Source of the DNA: Burkholderiales bacterium
GTDB lineage: Bacteria > Pseudomonadota > Gammaproteobacteria > Burkholderiales > Burkholderiaceae_E
Length of the DNA stretch: 59,108 nt
Reading direction: 5' to 3'
Assembly (NCBI GenBank): GCA_003818495.1
Contig: RPRK01000008.1
Span: 1 to 59,108 of the forward strand
The stretch's first letter is position 1; each line of letters begins with the position of its first letter. Shown here piece after piece: positions 25,162-34,099 of this stretch. Made by a program: the position numbers and the translations under genes. The notes beneath the pieces are model-generated. The model searched no databases. It saw only the letters and a list, made by a program, of their open reading frames with translations, and was not told where the DNA came from.

Positions 25162-26508
25162 ATGACGACCCTCGACAGCACCCACGACCCGGCCCGACGC
25201 AGCTGGGTGGATTCGGCGAACGATCCCGCGACCGATTTCCCGATCCAGAACTTGCCGTTCGGCCGCTTCCGGCGCGCCGGCTCGGGCGACCCATGGCGGA
25301 TCGGGGTGGCGATCGGCGACCGGGTGCTCGATCTCGCGCAGGCCCGGAGCGCGGGCGGCTGGGACGTCGACATCGCGGCGCTGCTCGAGCCGCTGGCCGC
25401 CGGTGACCTGAACCGCTTCATGGCGCTCGGCGCGCCGGCACGGCGTCGGCTGCGCGCCGCGCTGTCGGACGCGCTGACCGACTCGTCCGACGCGTCCGAC
25501 GCGTCCGGCGGCCGTCGGGACGCCCTCGCGAGTGCCCTGCTCGCTCAGGCCGACGCCGAGCTGACCGTCCCCTGCACGATCGGCGACTACACCGACTTCT
25601 ACACGGGCATCCATCACGCGACCGCCGTCGGCAAGCTGTTCAGGCCGGACAATCCGCTGCTGCCGAACTACCGCTGGGTGCCGATCGGCTACCACGGCCG
25701 GGCGTCGTCGATCGTGGCCAGCGGCCACCCGGTGCGCCGTCCCAACGGTCAGACGAAGGCGCCCGACGCCGAGACCCCGTCGTTCGGTCCGAGCCGGCGC
25801 CTGGACTACGAACTCGAGCTGGGCTTCCTGATCGGTCCGGGCAACGCGCTCGGCGAGCCGATCCCGATGGCCCGCGCCGAGGAGCACCTGTTCGGCGTGA
25901 CCCTGTTCAACGACTGGTCCGCGCGCGACATCCAGCCCTGGGAATACCAGCCGCTGGGACCCTTCCTCGCCAAGAACTTCGCCAGCACGATCTCGCCCTG
26001 GGTGGTCACGATGGAGGCGCTCGCCCCGTTCCGCGCCGCCTTCGTGCGCCCCGACGGCGACCCGCAGCCCCTGCCCTACCTGGACTCCGCGCAGAACCGC
26101 GCGACGGGCGCGCTCGACATCCGCGTCGAAGCCTGGCTGCAGACCGCAGCCATGCGGGCCGCGGGCTCGCCCGGCGTACGGCTGTCGGCCGGCAACTCGC
26201 GCGATGCGGCGTACTGGACCGCCGCGCAGCTCGTCGCCCATCACGCCGCGGGCGGCTGCAACCTGCAGCCGGGAGACCTGCTCGGCTCGGGCACGCTGTC
26301 CGGGCGCGAGCCGTCCGAGGCGGGCTCGCTGCTCGAGCTCTCGGACGGCGGCAAGCGCCCGATCGCCCTGCCCGGTGGCGAGACGCGCACCTTCCTGGCC
26401 GACGGCGACACGCTGACGCTGCGCGCGCACTGCGAGCGCCCGGGCGCGCGCCGGATCGGCTTCGGCGCCTGCGCCGGCACGATCCTGCCGGCACCGCCCC
26501 TGCCCTGA
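25162..26508 (+). CDS. fahA: fumarylacetoacetase
   Basis: 448 residues, the long fumarylacetoacetase form, from the ATG at 25162. The N-terminal domain (TDFPIQNLPFGRFRR, about 19-33) is followed by the catalytic domain with DYTDFYTGIHHATAVGK, VPIGYHGRASSIVASG, ELELGFLIG, LFNDWSARDIQPWEYQPLGP, GCNLQPGDLLGSGTLSG and GFGACAGTILP. It hydrolyses fumarylacetoacetate to fumarate and acetoacetate. A short DSSDASDASGG insertion comes from repeated GACGCGTCC units. The gene leads a four-gene cassette that lacks a recognisable homogentisate dioxygenase. Confidence 0.93.
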   Translation: MTTLDSTHDPARRSWVDSANDPATDFPIQNLPFGRFRRAGSGDPWRIGVAIGDRVLDLAQARSAGGWDVDIAALLEPLAAGDLNRFMALGAPARRRLRAALSDALTDSSDASDASGGRRDALASALLAQADAELTVPCTIGDYTDFYTGIHHATAVGKLFRPDNPLLPNYRWVPIGYHGRASSIVASGHPVRRPNGQTKAPDAETPSFGPSRRLDYELELGFLIGPGNALGEPIPMARAEEHLFGVTLFNDWSARDIQPWEYQPLGPFLAKNFASTISPWVVTMEALAPFRAAFVRPDGDPQPLPYLDSAQNRATGALDIRVEAWLQTAAMRAAGSPGVRLSAGNSRDAAYWTAAQLVAHHAAGGCNLQPGDLLGSGTLSGREPSEAGSLLELSDGGKRPIALPGGETRTFLADGDTLTLRAHCERPGARRIGFGACAGTILPAPPLP

Positions 26509-26538
26509 TCACTGCCCCCGACACCGAACGGAGCCCCC

Positions 26539-27099
26539 ATGCAGATCCAGCGCATCCACCACGTCGCCTACCGCTGCCGTGACGCCCGGGAGACGGTCGC
26601 GTTCTACCGCGACCACCTCGGCATGGACTTCGTGCTGGCGATCGCGGAGGACGAGGTGCCCTCGACGAAGGCGCCGGATCCGTACATGCATCTGTTCATG
26701 GACGCGGGCGCCGGCAACGTGCTGGCCTTCTTCGAGCTGCCGAATTCGCCGCCGATGGGTCGCGACGCGAACACGCCCGACTGGGTCCAGCACATCGCCT
26801 TCAAGGTCGGCAGCGTCGACGATCTGATCGCGACCAAGGCACGCCTCGAGGCCGCCGGCATCGACGTGGTGGGGCCGACCGACCATGCGATCTTCAAGTC
26901 GATCTACTTCTTCGATCCCAACGGACATCGGCTCGAGCTCGCCGCGGACACGGCGACGCCCGAGCAGATGCAGCGGCTCGACGAGGTGAAGTGGGCGATG
27001 CTCGACGAGTGGTCGCGGACCAAGCGGGCACCGAAGCACGCCGCATGGCTCCACTCGGCCGAACCCGCCGCCGGCACGGCCGCCCGAGGCGACGCGTGA
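26539..27099 (+). CDS. VOC-family metalloprotein, possible ring-cleavage dioxygenase or isomerase
   Basis: 186 residues with the VOC metal ligands in their usual places: His7 or His8 in RIHHVAY, His85 in VQHIAFK and Glu133 in HRLELA. DPNGHRLELA is typical of extradiol dioxygenases and glyoxalases. A C-terminal extension of about 50 residues (KWAMLDEWSRTKRAPKHAA) goes beyond the usual domain. It lies between fahA and an FAD hydroxylase, where a ring-opening dioxygenase or an isomerase would be expected. It starts 30 bases after fahA and its TGA shares one base with the next ATG. Confidence 0.85.
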   Translation: MQIQRIHHVAYRCRDARETVAFYRDHLGMDFVLAIAEDEVPSTKAPDPYMHLFMDAGAGNVLAFFELPNSPPMGRDANTPDWVQHIAFKVGSVDDLIATKARLEAAGIDVVGPTDHAIFKSIYFFDPNGHRLELAADTATPEQMQRLDEVKWAMLDEWSRTKRAPKHAAWLHSAEPAAGTAARGDA

Positions 27100-28709
27100 T
27101 GCTCAAGACCTACACCTTCCCGAAGTTCGAGTACCGACCCGCAGCGGCGCGGTCCGACGGCAGCGTGGAACGCAGGTCGGTCGCGGTGATCGGCGCCGGC
27201 CCCGTCGGCCTGAGCACGGCGCTCGACCTCGCCCAGCGCGGCGTTCCGGTCGTCGTGCTGGACGACAACGACACGGTGAGCGTGGGCTCGCGGGCGCTGT
27301 GCTATGCCAAGCGCACGCTCGAGGTCTGGGATCGCCTGGGCGTCGCGCAGCGGATGGTCGACAAGGGCGTGCAGTGGAAGCTCGGCAAGGTCTTCCGTGA
27401 CCGCGACCTGGTCTACGGCTTCGACCTGCTGCCCGAGACCGGCCACCGGATGCCGGCGATGATCAACCTGCAGCAGTACTACCTCGAGGAATACCTGGTC
27501 GACGCCTGCCTGCGGACCGGACTCGTCGAGCTGCGCTGGAAGCACCGCGTCACCGGACTGGCGCAGACCGACGAGCAAGCGGTGCTCGAGGTCGAGACAC
27601 CCGATGGCGCGCACCGCCTCGAGGCCGACTGGGTCGTCGCCTGCGACGGCGCGAACAGCGACGTGCGCCGCATGGTCGGCGCCGAGTTCGGCGGACAGTT
27701 CTTCCAGGACCGCTTCCTCATCGCCGACGTGCTGATGAAGGCGGACTTCCCGACCGAACGCTGGTTCTGGTTCGACCCGCCCTTCCACCGCGGCCAGAGC
27801 GTGCTGCTCCATCGCGAGGCCGACAACGTCTGGCGCATCGACTTCCAGCTCGGCTGGGACGCCGACCCGGAGGAGGAGAAGAAGCCCGAGCGCGTGATCC
27901 CGCGGATCCAGGCGATGCTGGGACCCGAGGTCGAGTTCGATCTCGAATGGGTCTCGGTGTACCAGTTCGCCTGCCGCCGCATCGACCGGTTCCGTCACGG
28001 GCGCGTGCTGTTCGCGGGCGATGCCGCGCATCAGGTCTCGCCCTTCGGCGCGCGCGGCGCGAACTCGGGCGTGCAGGACGGCGACAACCTGGCGTGGAAG
28101 CTCCAGCTGGTGCTGGACGGCGCGGCGCCTGCGTCGCTGCTCGATTCGTACCATGACGAGCGCGCCCATGCGGCCGACGACAACCTGCTGAACTCGACGC
28201 GTTCGACCGACTTCATCACGCCCAAGAGCCGTGCGAGCCGGGTGCTGCGCGATGCGGTCCTCGAACTGGCCGAGCACGAACCGTTCGCGCGCAAGCTGGT
28301 CAACAGCGGCCGGCTCTCGATGCCGACCCCGTACCTGCACTCGCCGCTGAACACGCCGGACGAGGCGGACTTCGAGGGCGGGATGCGGCCCGGCACGAAC
28401 TGCGCCGATGCGCCCGTGCTGCAGGACGGCAGACCCGCGTGGCTGCTGGCGGCGCTGCCCGCGGGCTTCACCGTGCTGGTGTTCGGTGCCCGCCCGCCGC
28501 AGACCGAAGTGCGCGCCGGGCGCGTCGCCGCCCGGATCGTTTCCGTCGGCGACGACCTCGGGGACGCGCAGGGCCTGGTCGCCCGTCGCTACGACGGCCG
28601 GCCCGGCACGGTCTACCTGATCCGCCCCGACCACCACGTGGCGGCCCGCTGGCGCGCGTTCGACGCCGCCCGCGTCGAGGCCGCGATCGCGCGCGCCTGC
28701 GGACACTGA
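27099..28709 (+). CDS. FAD-dependent aromatic monooxygenase (MhpA/PheA-like)
   Basis: 536 residues from the ATG at 27099. About 25 lead-in residues precede the FAD-binding GAGPVG (32-37). ACDGANSDVRRMVG and VLFAGDAAHQVSPFGARGANS are the DG and GD motifs, and the C terminus carries a thioredoxin-like domain with LIRPDHHVAARW. These enzymes hydroxylate phenolic rings with NAD(P)H and oxygen. The start overlaps the VOC stop, and a DUF2783 gene follows after 15 bases. In this cassette it probably makes the diphenol that is then opened and passed to fumarylacetoacetase. Confidence 0.92.
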   Translation: MLKTYTFPKFEYRPAAARSDGSVERRSVAVIGAGPVGLSTALDLAQRGVPVVVLDDNDTVSVGSRALCYAKRTLEVWDRLGVAQRMVDKGVQWKLGKVFRDRDLVYGFDLLPETGHRMPAMINLQQYYLEEYLVDACLRTGLVELRWKHRVTGLAQTDEQAVLEVETPDGAHRLEADWVVACDGANSDVRRMVGAEFGGQFFQDRFLIADVLMKADFPTERWFWFDPPFHRGQSVLLHREADNVWRIDFQLGWDADPEEEKKPERVIPRIQAMLGPEVEFDLEWVSVYQFACRRIDRFRHGRVLFAGDAAHQVSPFGARGANSGVQDGDNLAWKLQLVLDGAAPASLLDSYHDERAHAADDNLLNSTRSTDFITPKSRASRVLRDAVLELAEHEPFARKLVNSGRLSMPTPYLHSPLNTPDEADFEGGMRPGTNCADAPVLQDGRPAWLLAALPAGFTVLVFGARPPQTEVRAGRVAARIVSVGDDLGDAQGLVARRYDGRPGTVYLIRPDHHVAARWRAFDAARVEAAIARACGH

Positions 28710-28724
28710 CCCGGAGGGATGGCG

Positions 28725-28916
28725 ATGAAGCTGGTGCACGATCCGAACATCCCCGACCCGGACGGCTTCTACGAGGAGCTGATCGCGAGCCTGCGCGACC
28801 TCGACGACGCGCGCGCCGAGCGCTTCCAGGCGAAGCTGCTGCTGGTGCTCGCCAACCACGTCGGCGACCGCGAGGTGCTGCGCGAGGCGATCGCGGTGGC
28901 GCGCCGGGGTCTCTGA
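28725..28916 (+). CDS. DUF2783 small protein paired with the FAD hydroxylase
   Basis: 63 residues. GGAGG at 28713-28717 is seven bases ahead of the ATG at 28725, which is preferred to the ATG at 28719 that touches it. The sequence is helical, with a conserved-looking core of AKLLLVLANHVGDREVLREAI that resembles the second copy at 43926-44132. No catalytic motif is seen. In both places it is the gene right after an MhpA-like monooxygenase, so an accessory or assembly role is inferred. Confidence 0.85.
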   Translation: MKLVHDPNIPDPDGFYEELIASLRDLDDARAERFQAKLLLVLANHVGDREVLREAIAVARRGL

Positions 28917-28988
28917 CCCCGGGCCGCCACCTGCCGCGCGCCCGCGGCCCCGCCTCGCCGGCCCGCGCCGGGCCGGGCCGGTGGCGCG

Positions 28989-29852
28989 TCAAGCCCCCGG
29001 GGCAGGCGGCTCGTCGAAGCGGTAGAGGCGTGCCGGCGTGTCGACCAGCACGCGCCGCACGAGCGCCTCATCCCCCAGCCAGCCGCGCAGCGCTTCGGTC
29101 GCATGGGCCGCCGGCGCGGCAGCCTCGTGGTTCGTGCACGGCCAGTCGCTGCCCCACAGCAGGCGTCCGGGCCCGATGCGCTCGAGCCAGCGGGCGGCGA
29201 GCGCGGCCGGATCGACACCGCCCAGCCGGTAGGGCGCGCTCAGCTTGACGTGCAGCCGCTCGGCCTGCCGGGCCACCGCGGCCCAGGTGGCCGCGTCGTA
29301 CACGCCATCGGGCTTGCCGAAGTGGTCGACGACGACCGTGCGCGCGTCGCCCAGCTGCGCGAGCACCTCGGGCAGCCGCCCGCGATCGACGTGCACCTCG
29401 ACCTGCCAGCCGAGCGCATCCACGCGCTCGACCAGACCGCGCTCGGCGGCGTCGAGCAGGTGGTCGCGGCCGACCAGGTTGAGGCGGACGCCGCGCACGC
29501 CGAGCGCATCGAGCTCGTGCAGTCGGGCGCAGGCGATCGACGGCTCGACGACCGCGATGCCGCGCAGGCGCCGCGGCATCGCGGCGAGCGCCGCGAGCAG
29601 CGCGGCGTTGTCGGTGCCGAGGAAGCTCGGCTGCACCACCACGCCCCGCGTCACGCCCCGCGTCCCGGCGGCGGCGGCCCACTGATCGAGGCTCGCCCCG
29701 TAGGCCGGACGGTAGCGGACCGGCCGCGCCGCGCCGGAGCCCTGCGCATCGGCGAGGCCGGCGCCGCCCTCACCGGCGGCCGCGAACACGTGGAAGTGCG
29801 AATCGATCGCACCCGCACCCGCCTTGACACCCTCATCGCCCGGCTTCACCAT
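28989..29852 (-). CDS. amidohydrolase-family lactonase/hydrolase (2-pyrone-4,6-dicarboxylate hydrolase-like)
   Basis: 287 residues. AIDSHFHVFA gives the HxH metal site near the N terminus, VVVQPSFLGTDN and VVVDHFGKPDG follow, and GSDWPCTNHE carries the catalytic aspartate near the end. These belong to the amidohydrolase-2 group with LigI, which hydrolyses cyclic dicarboxylates. It is divergent from a GntR regulator that precedes two Bug proteins, so it probably acts on a compound taken up by them. The substrate is not assignable. Confidence 0.87.
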   Translation of the reverse strand: MVKPGDEGVKAGAGAIDSHFHVFAAAGEGGAGLADAQGSGAARPVRYRPAYGASLDQWAAAAGTRGVTRGVVVQPSFLGTDNAALLAALAAMPRRLRGIAVVEPSIACARLHELDALGVRGVRLNLVGRDHLLDAAERGLVERVDALGWQVEVHVDRGRLPEVLAQLGDARTVVVDHFGKPDGVYDAATWAAVARQAERLHVKLSAPYRLGGVDPAALAARWLERIGPGRLLWGSDWPCTNHEAAAPAAHATEALRGWLGDEALVRRVLVDTPARLYRFDEPPAPGA

Positions 29853-29856
29853 CCGG

Positions 29857-29884
29857 GAAGTCTAGTCCTCTATAGGTCTTTCGG
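29857..29884. promoter_or_regulatory. AT-rich divergent region with possible GntR site
   Basis: Forty bases separate the amidohydrolase and GntR starts. They include AGTCTAGTCCTCTATAGGTC, an unusually AT-rich stretch with TAG and CTA in opposite orientation and TATAGA on the minus strand that could serve as a -10. Weak evidence for an operator or promoter. Confidence 0.25.
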
Positions 29885-29892
29885 AAACCCCG

Positions 29893-30663
29893 ATGGGTGC
29901 CGCGCCCGGTCTCCTCACCCTCACCGCCGCCCCCGCCGTCGGCGTCGCCCGCTGGGCGACGCTCGCCGGACGCTGGCGCGAGCGCATCGTCGCGGGCGAC
30001 TGGCCCTCCGGCGCGGCGATCCCGCCGGAGACCGAGCTCGCGCGCGAAGCCGGGGTGGCGCTCGGCACCGCACGCCAGGCGCTGTCGGCGCTGGTCTCCG
30101 ACGGGCTCCTCGAGCGCGTGCACGGCCGCGGCACCTTCGTGACGCGCGGCCTCGCGCAGGCCTCGATGCTGCGGTTCTTCCGGTTCGGACCGGCCGACCT
30201 TCCCGACACCCCGGGCGCGACGCCGGTCCCGCACTCGCGGATCCTGGCCCGACGTCCGGTACGTGCGAGCACCGAGCAGGCGCGGCGACTCGGGCTGGCC
30301 GACGGCGCACGCGTGCTGCGGGTGCGGCGGATGCGCCTGATCGACGGGCGCCCGGTGCTGCTCGAGACGCTGTGGCTGCCCCTGCCCCTGTTCGAGCCGC
30401 TCGCCGTGCTCGCACCGACCGACTGGGACGACCTGCTCTACCCGATGTACTCCCGCCGGTGCCGCGTCACGATCGTGCGCGCCGCCGACGAACTCTCGTT
30501 CGGCGCGCTCGACGCCGCGCAGGCCCGGGCGCTCGGGCTCGAGGCGCAGGCTCCGGCCGTGCGCGTCGAGCGCGAGGCCTTCGACCTCGCGGGCCGCTGC
30601 GTCGAACTGCGCACCACCCTCGGCGATGCACGCGCGTTCCGCTACCGCGCCGAGATCCGATGA
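29893..30663 (+). CDS. GntR family transcriptional regulator with UTRA domain
   Basis: 256 residues. A winged helix (WRERIVAGDWPSGAAIPPET, EAGVALGTARQALSALVSDG, LLERVHGRGTFV) precedes a UTRA domain containing VLRVRRMRLIDGRPVLLETL. It is divergent from the amidohydrolase and followed by Bug, Bug and sulfatase genes on its own strand. It likely controls one or both sides in response to an organic acid. Confidence 0.9.
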   Translation: MGAAPGLLTLTAAPAVGVARWATLAGRWRERIVAGDWPSGAAIPPETELAREAGVALGTARQALSALVSDGLLERVHGRGTFVTRGLAQASMLRFFRFGPADLPDTPGATPVPHSRILARRPVRASTEQARRLGLADGARVLRVRRMRLIDGRPVLLETLWLPLPLFEPLAVLAPTDWDDLLYPMYSRRCRVTIVRAADELSFGALDAAQARALGLEAQAPAVRVEREAFDLAGRCVELRTTLGDARAFRYRAEIR

Positions 30664-30689
30664 GCTCATCCAGGAACCGAGGAGATCCG

Positions 30690-31673
30690 ATGGACCCCAC
30701 CCGCCGTGGCGCGCTGCGCCCGTTCGCAGCCCTGGCCGCCGCCGCGCTCTCGCCGCGCATCGCCGCCGCGCAGTCCGCCTGGCCGACCAAGCCGGTCAGC
30801 CTCGTCGTGTCGTACCCGCCGGGCGGCGGCGCGGACCTCATGGCGCGGCTGGTCGCGCCGCGGATCGCCGAGGCGATCGGCCAGCCGGTGATCGTCGAGA
30901 ACCGGCCCGGCGCGAGCGGGCAGATCGCCGCCGGCGGCGTGATCAAGGCCGGCCCCGACGGCTACGCGCTGCTGTTCGACGCGTCGTCCTTCTCGACCAC
31001 GCCGGCGCTGTATCCGAAGTCGCCCTACCAGGGCGGCGCCGCGTTCCGCACGGTCGGGGTGACCGCCCTCTTCCCCAACGTCGTGCTGGTCAATCCGGCG
31101 TTCCCCGCGAAGTCGGTCGCCGAACTGATCACGCTCGCCCGATCGAAGGCCGACGGCGTGGCCTACGCGTCGTCCGGCAACGGCTCGGCGCAGCACCTCG
31201 CCGGCGCGCTGTTCGAGTGGCAGGCGAAGGTGCAGATGCTGCACGTGCCCTACAAGGGCGGCGGCCCGGCGCTCAACGACGTGATCGGCGGCCAGGTCCC
31301 GGTGTTCTTCGGCAACCTCGCCTCGACGCTGCAGCACGTGCAGTCGGGCCGTCTGCGCGCGCTGGCCGTCACCGGTGCGGCCCGGGTGAAGAGCGTCGCC
31401 GATCTGCCCACGGTCGCAGAAAGCGGCCTGCCCGGCTACGAGATCCACGAGTGGAACGGCCTGTTCGCACCGGCCGGCACGCCCGATGCGATCGTGCAGA
31501 GGCTCGCCACCGCGCTGCAGAAGGCGATGGCCGCGCCCGAGGTGCAGGCTCGGGTCGCGGCGCTCGGCGGCGAGGTCTTCGGCGGCGGTCAGCCCGAGTC
31601 CGAGCGCTTCGTGCAGGCGCAGTCGGCGAAGATGGCGGCGCTGATCCGCGATCGGGGCATCGTGCCGGAATGA
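30690..31673 (+). CDS. Bug/TctC-family periplasmic solute-binding protein
   Basis: 327 residues with a Tat- or Sec-like signal (about 1-27, ending AAAQ). The family pattern WPTKPVSLVVSYPPGGGADL, VENRPGASGQIAAG, VPYKGGGPALNDVIGGQV, LPTVAESGLPGYEI and WNGLFAPAGTP is complete. These proteins bind carboxylates, often without an adjacent TctAB permease, as here. It starts 26 bases after the GntR stop and may share its transcript. Confidence 0.92.
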   Translation: MDPTRRGALRPFAALAAAALSPRIAAAQSAWPTKPVSLVVSYPPGGGADLMARLVAPRIAEAIGQPVIVENRPGASGQIAAGGVIKAGPDGYALLFDASSFSTTPALYPKSPYQGGAAFRTVGVTALFPNVVLVNPAFPAKSVAELITLARSKADGVAYASSGNGSAQHLAGALFEWQAKVQMLHVPYKGGGPALNDVIGGQVPVFFGNLASTLQHVQSGRLRALAVTGAARVKSVADLPTVAESGLPGYEIHEWNGLFAPAGTPDAIVQRLATALQKAMAAPEVQARVAALGGEVFGGGQPESERFVQAQSAKMAALIRDRGIVPE

Positions 31674-31681
31674 CGGCACGG

Positions 31682-31711
31682 TTGGCGTTCGGGGCGCGCC
31701 CGCACTACAGT
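31682..31711 (+). promoter_or_regulatory. predicted promoter for the second Bug gene
   Basis: TTGGCG and TACAGT are separated by 18 bases, with the start expected about 35 bases ahead of the ATG at 31753. It would give the second Bug gene and sulfatase a separate transcript. Confidence 0.38.
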
Positions 31712-31752
31712 CGTGCACTGACGGGACACGATCCCGCGAGGAGACACGACCG

Positions 31753-32730
31753 ATGCAACGACGCCACCTGCTCGGCGGCGGCACCGCAGCCGCGCTGCTG
31801 ACCGCCCTGGGCGCCTCCGCCCGCCCCGCCTTCGGCCAGACCGCGCCTGTCCGGATCGTGCTCGGCTTCGCCGCCGGAGGCAGCGTCGACGGCGTCGGCC
31901 GGATGCTCGCCGAGCAGATCGGCGCCGGTCTCGGACGCACCGCGATCGTCGAGAACCGGACCGGGGCGGCCGGCCGCCTCGCGATCGAGGCCGTCAAGGC
32001 CTCGGCGGCCGACGGCGACACGCTCCTGCTGGTGCCGCAGGGGCCGATGACGCTGTTCACGCACGTGTTCAAGAGCCTGAAGTTCGACCCGATGAAGGAC
32101 TTCGCGCCGATCTCGCGCGTCTGCATCGGCGACTACGCGCTCACGATCGGCCCGTCGGTTCCGGCGAAGGACCTCGCGGGGTTCCGCGACTGGCTCAAGA
32201 GCGCCGGCGACCGCGCGAGCTACGGCTCGCCGGGGGCCGGCACGATCCCGCACTTCATCGGCGTCGCCACCGCGCGGGCGCTCGGCGTGCCGATGACGCA
32301 CGTGCCCTACCGCGGCTCGGCGCTCGCCGTCACCGACGTGGCCGGCGGCCAGATTCCCTGCATGTTCTCGCCCGTCGGCGATGCGATCGAGCAGCACCGC
32401 GCGCAGCGCGTGAGGATCGTGGCGACGGCCGGCTCGACGCGCACGCCCTTCCTCGACGGCGTGCCGACGCTCAAGGAATCCGGCATCGATCTGGACGTGC
32501 CGCTCTGGTACGGCCTCTACGCGCCGCAGGCGGTGCCGGCCGCGACGCTCGATCGCCTGCGCGCGACGGTCGTCGCCGCCCTGGGCACGCCGGCCTCGAA
32601 GGAGCGCCTCGGCCGGCTCGGCCTGGTGCCCGCGCCCAGCACCGCTGCCGAGCTCACCGCCCTGCAGCAGCGCGAATCGGCGATGTGGGGGCCGGTCGTC
32701 AAGGCCTCCGGCTTCACCCCGGAAGACTGA
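31753..32730 (+). CDS. Bug/TctC-family periplasmic solute-binding protein
   Basis: 325 residues with a signal peptide (MQRRHLLGGGTAAALLTALG, about 1-30). Core motifs are VRIVLGFAAGGSVDGVGRML, VENRTGAAGRLAIEA, HVPYRGSALAVTDVAGGQIP and LPLWYGLYAPQ-like sequence. It is clearly diverged from its neighbour at 30690, so it is unlikely to bind the same compound. A sulfatase follows after 29 bases, suggesting a sulfated or related organic acid as ligand. That link is only positional. Confidence 0.9.
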   Translation: MQRRHLLGGGTAAALLTALGASARPAFGQTAPVRIVLGFAAGGSVDGVGRMLAEQIGAGLGRTAIVENRTGAAGRLAIEAVKASAADGDTLLLVPQGPMTLFTHVFKSLKFDPMKDFAPISRVCIGDYALTIGPSVPAKDLAGFRDWLKSAGDRASYGSPGAGTIPHFIGVATARALGVPMTHVPYRGSALAVTDVAGGQIPCMFSPVGDAIEQHRAQRVRIVATAGSTRTPFLDGVPTLKESGIDLDVPLWYGLYAPQAVPAATLDRLRATVVAALGTPASKERLGRLGLVPAPSTAAELTALQQRESAMWGPVVKASGFTPED

Positions 32731-32759
32731 CCGCGCCACCCCACTGCCCGCACGCCCTC

Positions 32760-34085
32760 ATGGCCCCGACCCGACCGAACTTCATCTTCATCGTCGCCGA
32801 CGACCTCGGCTACGCCGACCTCGGCTGCTACGGCGGACGCGACGCCGCCTTCGGGCCGGTGTCGCCCGAGCTCGACCGGCTCGCGGCCGGGGGCATCCGC
32901 TTCACTCAGGGCTACTCGAACTCGCCGGTGTGCTCGCCGACGCGCTTCGGGATGATCACCGGGCGCTACCAGTACCGCCTGCGCGGCGCCGCCGAGGAGC
33001 CGATCCGCAGCGCCGACCGCGGCAAGCCGCACATCGGCCTGCCGCCCTCGCATCCGACGCTGCCGTCGCTGCTGAAGGCTGCCGGCTACCGGACCGCGCT
33101 CGTGGGCAAGTGGCACCTCGGCCATCCGCCGGCGTTCGGACCGCTCAAGTCGGGCTACGACGAGTACTTCGGCCCGATGGCGGGCGGCGTCGACTACTTC
33201 ACCCACTGCGACTCGCGCGGCCAGCACGACCTGTGGGAGGGCGAGACGCTCGAACCCACCGAGGGCTACCTGACGGACCTGCTGTCGCGGCGCGCGGTGG
33301 ACGTCGTCGAACGCGCCGCGCGCGATCCCGGCACGCCCTTCCTGCTCAGCCTGCACTACACCGCGCCGCACTGGCCGTGGGAGACCCGCGACGATGCGGG
33401 CCTGGCGCCGCAGGTGCGCGACAACCTGTTCCACCTCGACGGCGGCAACGTCGAGACCTATCGGACGATGATCCGGCAGATGGACGAGGGCATCGGCGCG
33501 CTGATGGCGACGCTGCGCCGTCTCGGGCTCGAGCGCGACACCCTGGTCGTCTTCACCAGCGACAACGGCGGCGAGCGCTTCTCGGACAACTGGCCGCTGG
33601 TCGGCGGCAAGATGGACCTCACCGAGGGCGGCATCCGCGTGCCCTGGATCGCGCACTGGCCGGCCACCATCCCGGCCGGCTCGACCAGCGCCCAGCCCTG
33701 CATGACCATGGACTGGAGCGCGACGATGCTCGATGCGGCCGGCGTGCCCGCCGACGCGGCCTACCCGCTGGACGGCGCATCGATGCTTCCGGTGCTGCGC
33801 GATCCGTCGCAGGCGTTCCGCCGCCCGCTGCACTGGCGCATGAAGCACCGCGGGCAGCGCGCGCTGCGCGACGGACCGTGGAAGTACCTGCGCGTCGACG
33901 GCGTCGACTTCCTGTTCGACCTCTCGCGCGACGAGCGCGAGCGGGCCAACCTCGCCAAGCGCGAGCCCGCGCGGCTGGCCGCGATGCGCGCCGACTGGGA
34001 GGCGTGGAACGCGACCATGCCGGCGATCCCGGAGGATGCGGCGGTCAGCCTGGGCTACACCACGCAGGACATGCCGCAGCGCTGA
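32760..34085 (+). CDS. sulfatase (type I, formylglycine-dependent)
   Basis: 441 residues from the ATG at 32760. PNFIFIVADDLGYADLGCYGG is the metal-binding N terminus, and Cys58 in VCSPTR fits the CxPxR signature, so Cys58 should be converted to formylglycine. GKWHLGH, FTSDNGGERFSDN and GKMDLTEGGIRVPW are typical. No signal peptide is visible, so a cytoplasmic location is likely. No sulfatase-activating enzyme gene is in the window. It may release sulfate from a compound imported by the Bug protein just upstream. Confidence 0.92.
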   Translation: MAPTRPNFIFIVADDLGYADLGCYGGRDAAFGPVSPELDRLAAGGIRFTQGYSNSPVCSPTRFGMITGRYQYRLRGAAEEPIRSADRGKPHIGLPPSHPTLPSLLKAAGYRTALVGKWHLGHPPAFGPLKSGYDEYFGPMAGGVDYFTHCDSRGQHDLWEGETLEPTEGYLTDLLSRRAVDVVERAARDPGTPFLLSLHYTAPHWPWETRDDAGLAPQVRDNLFHLDGGNVETYRTMIRQMDEGIGALMATLRRLGLERDTLVVFTSDNGGERFSDNWPLVGGKMDLTEGGIRVPWIAHWPATIPAGSTSAQPCMTMDWSATMLDAAGVPADAAYPLDGASMLPVLRDPSQAFRRPLHWRMKHRGQRALRDGPWKYLRVDGVDFLFDLSRDERERANLAKREPARLAAMRADWEAWNATMPAIPEDAAVSLGYTTQDMPQR

Positions 34086-34099
34086 GCCGCAGCGCTGAG

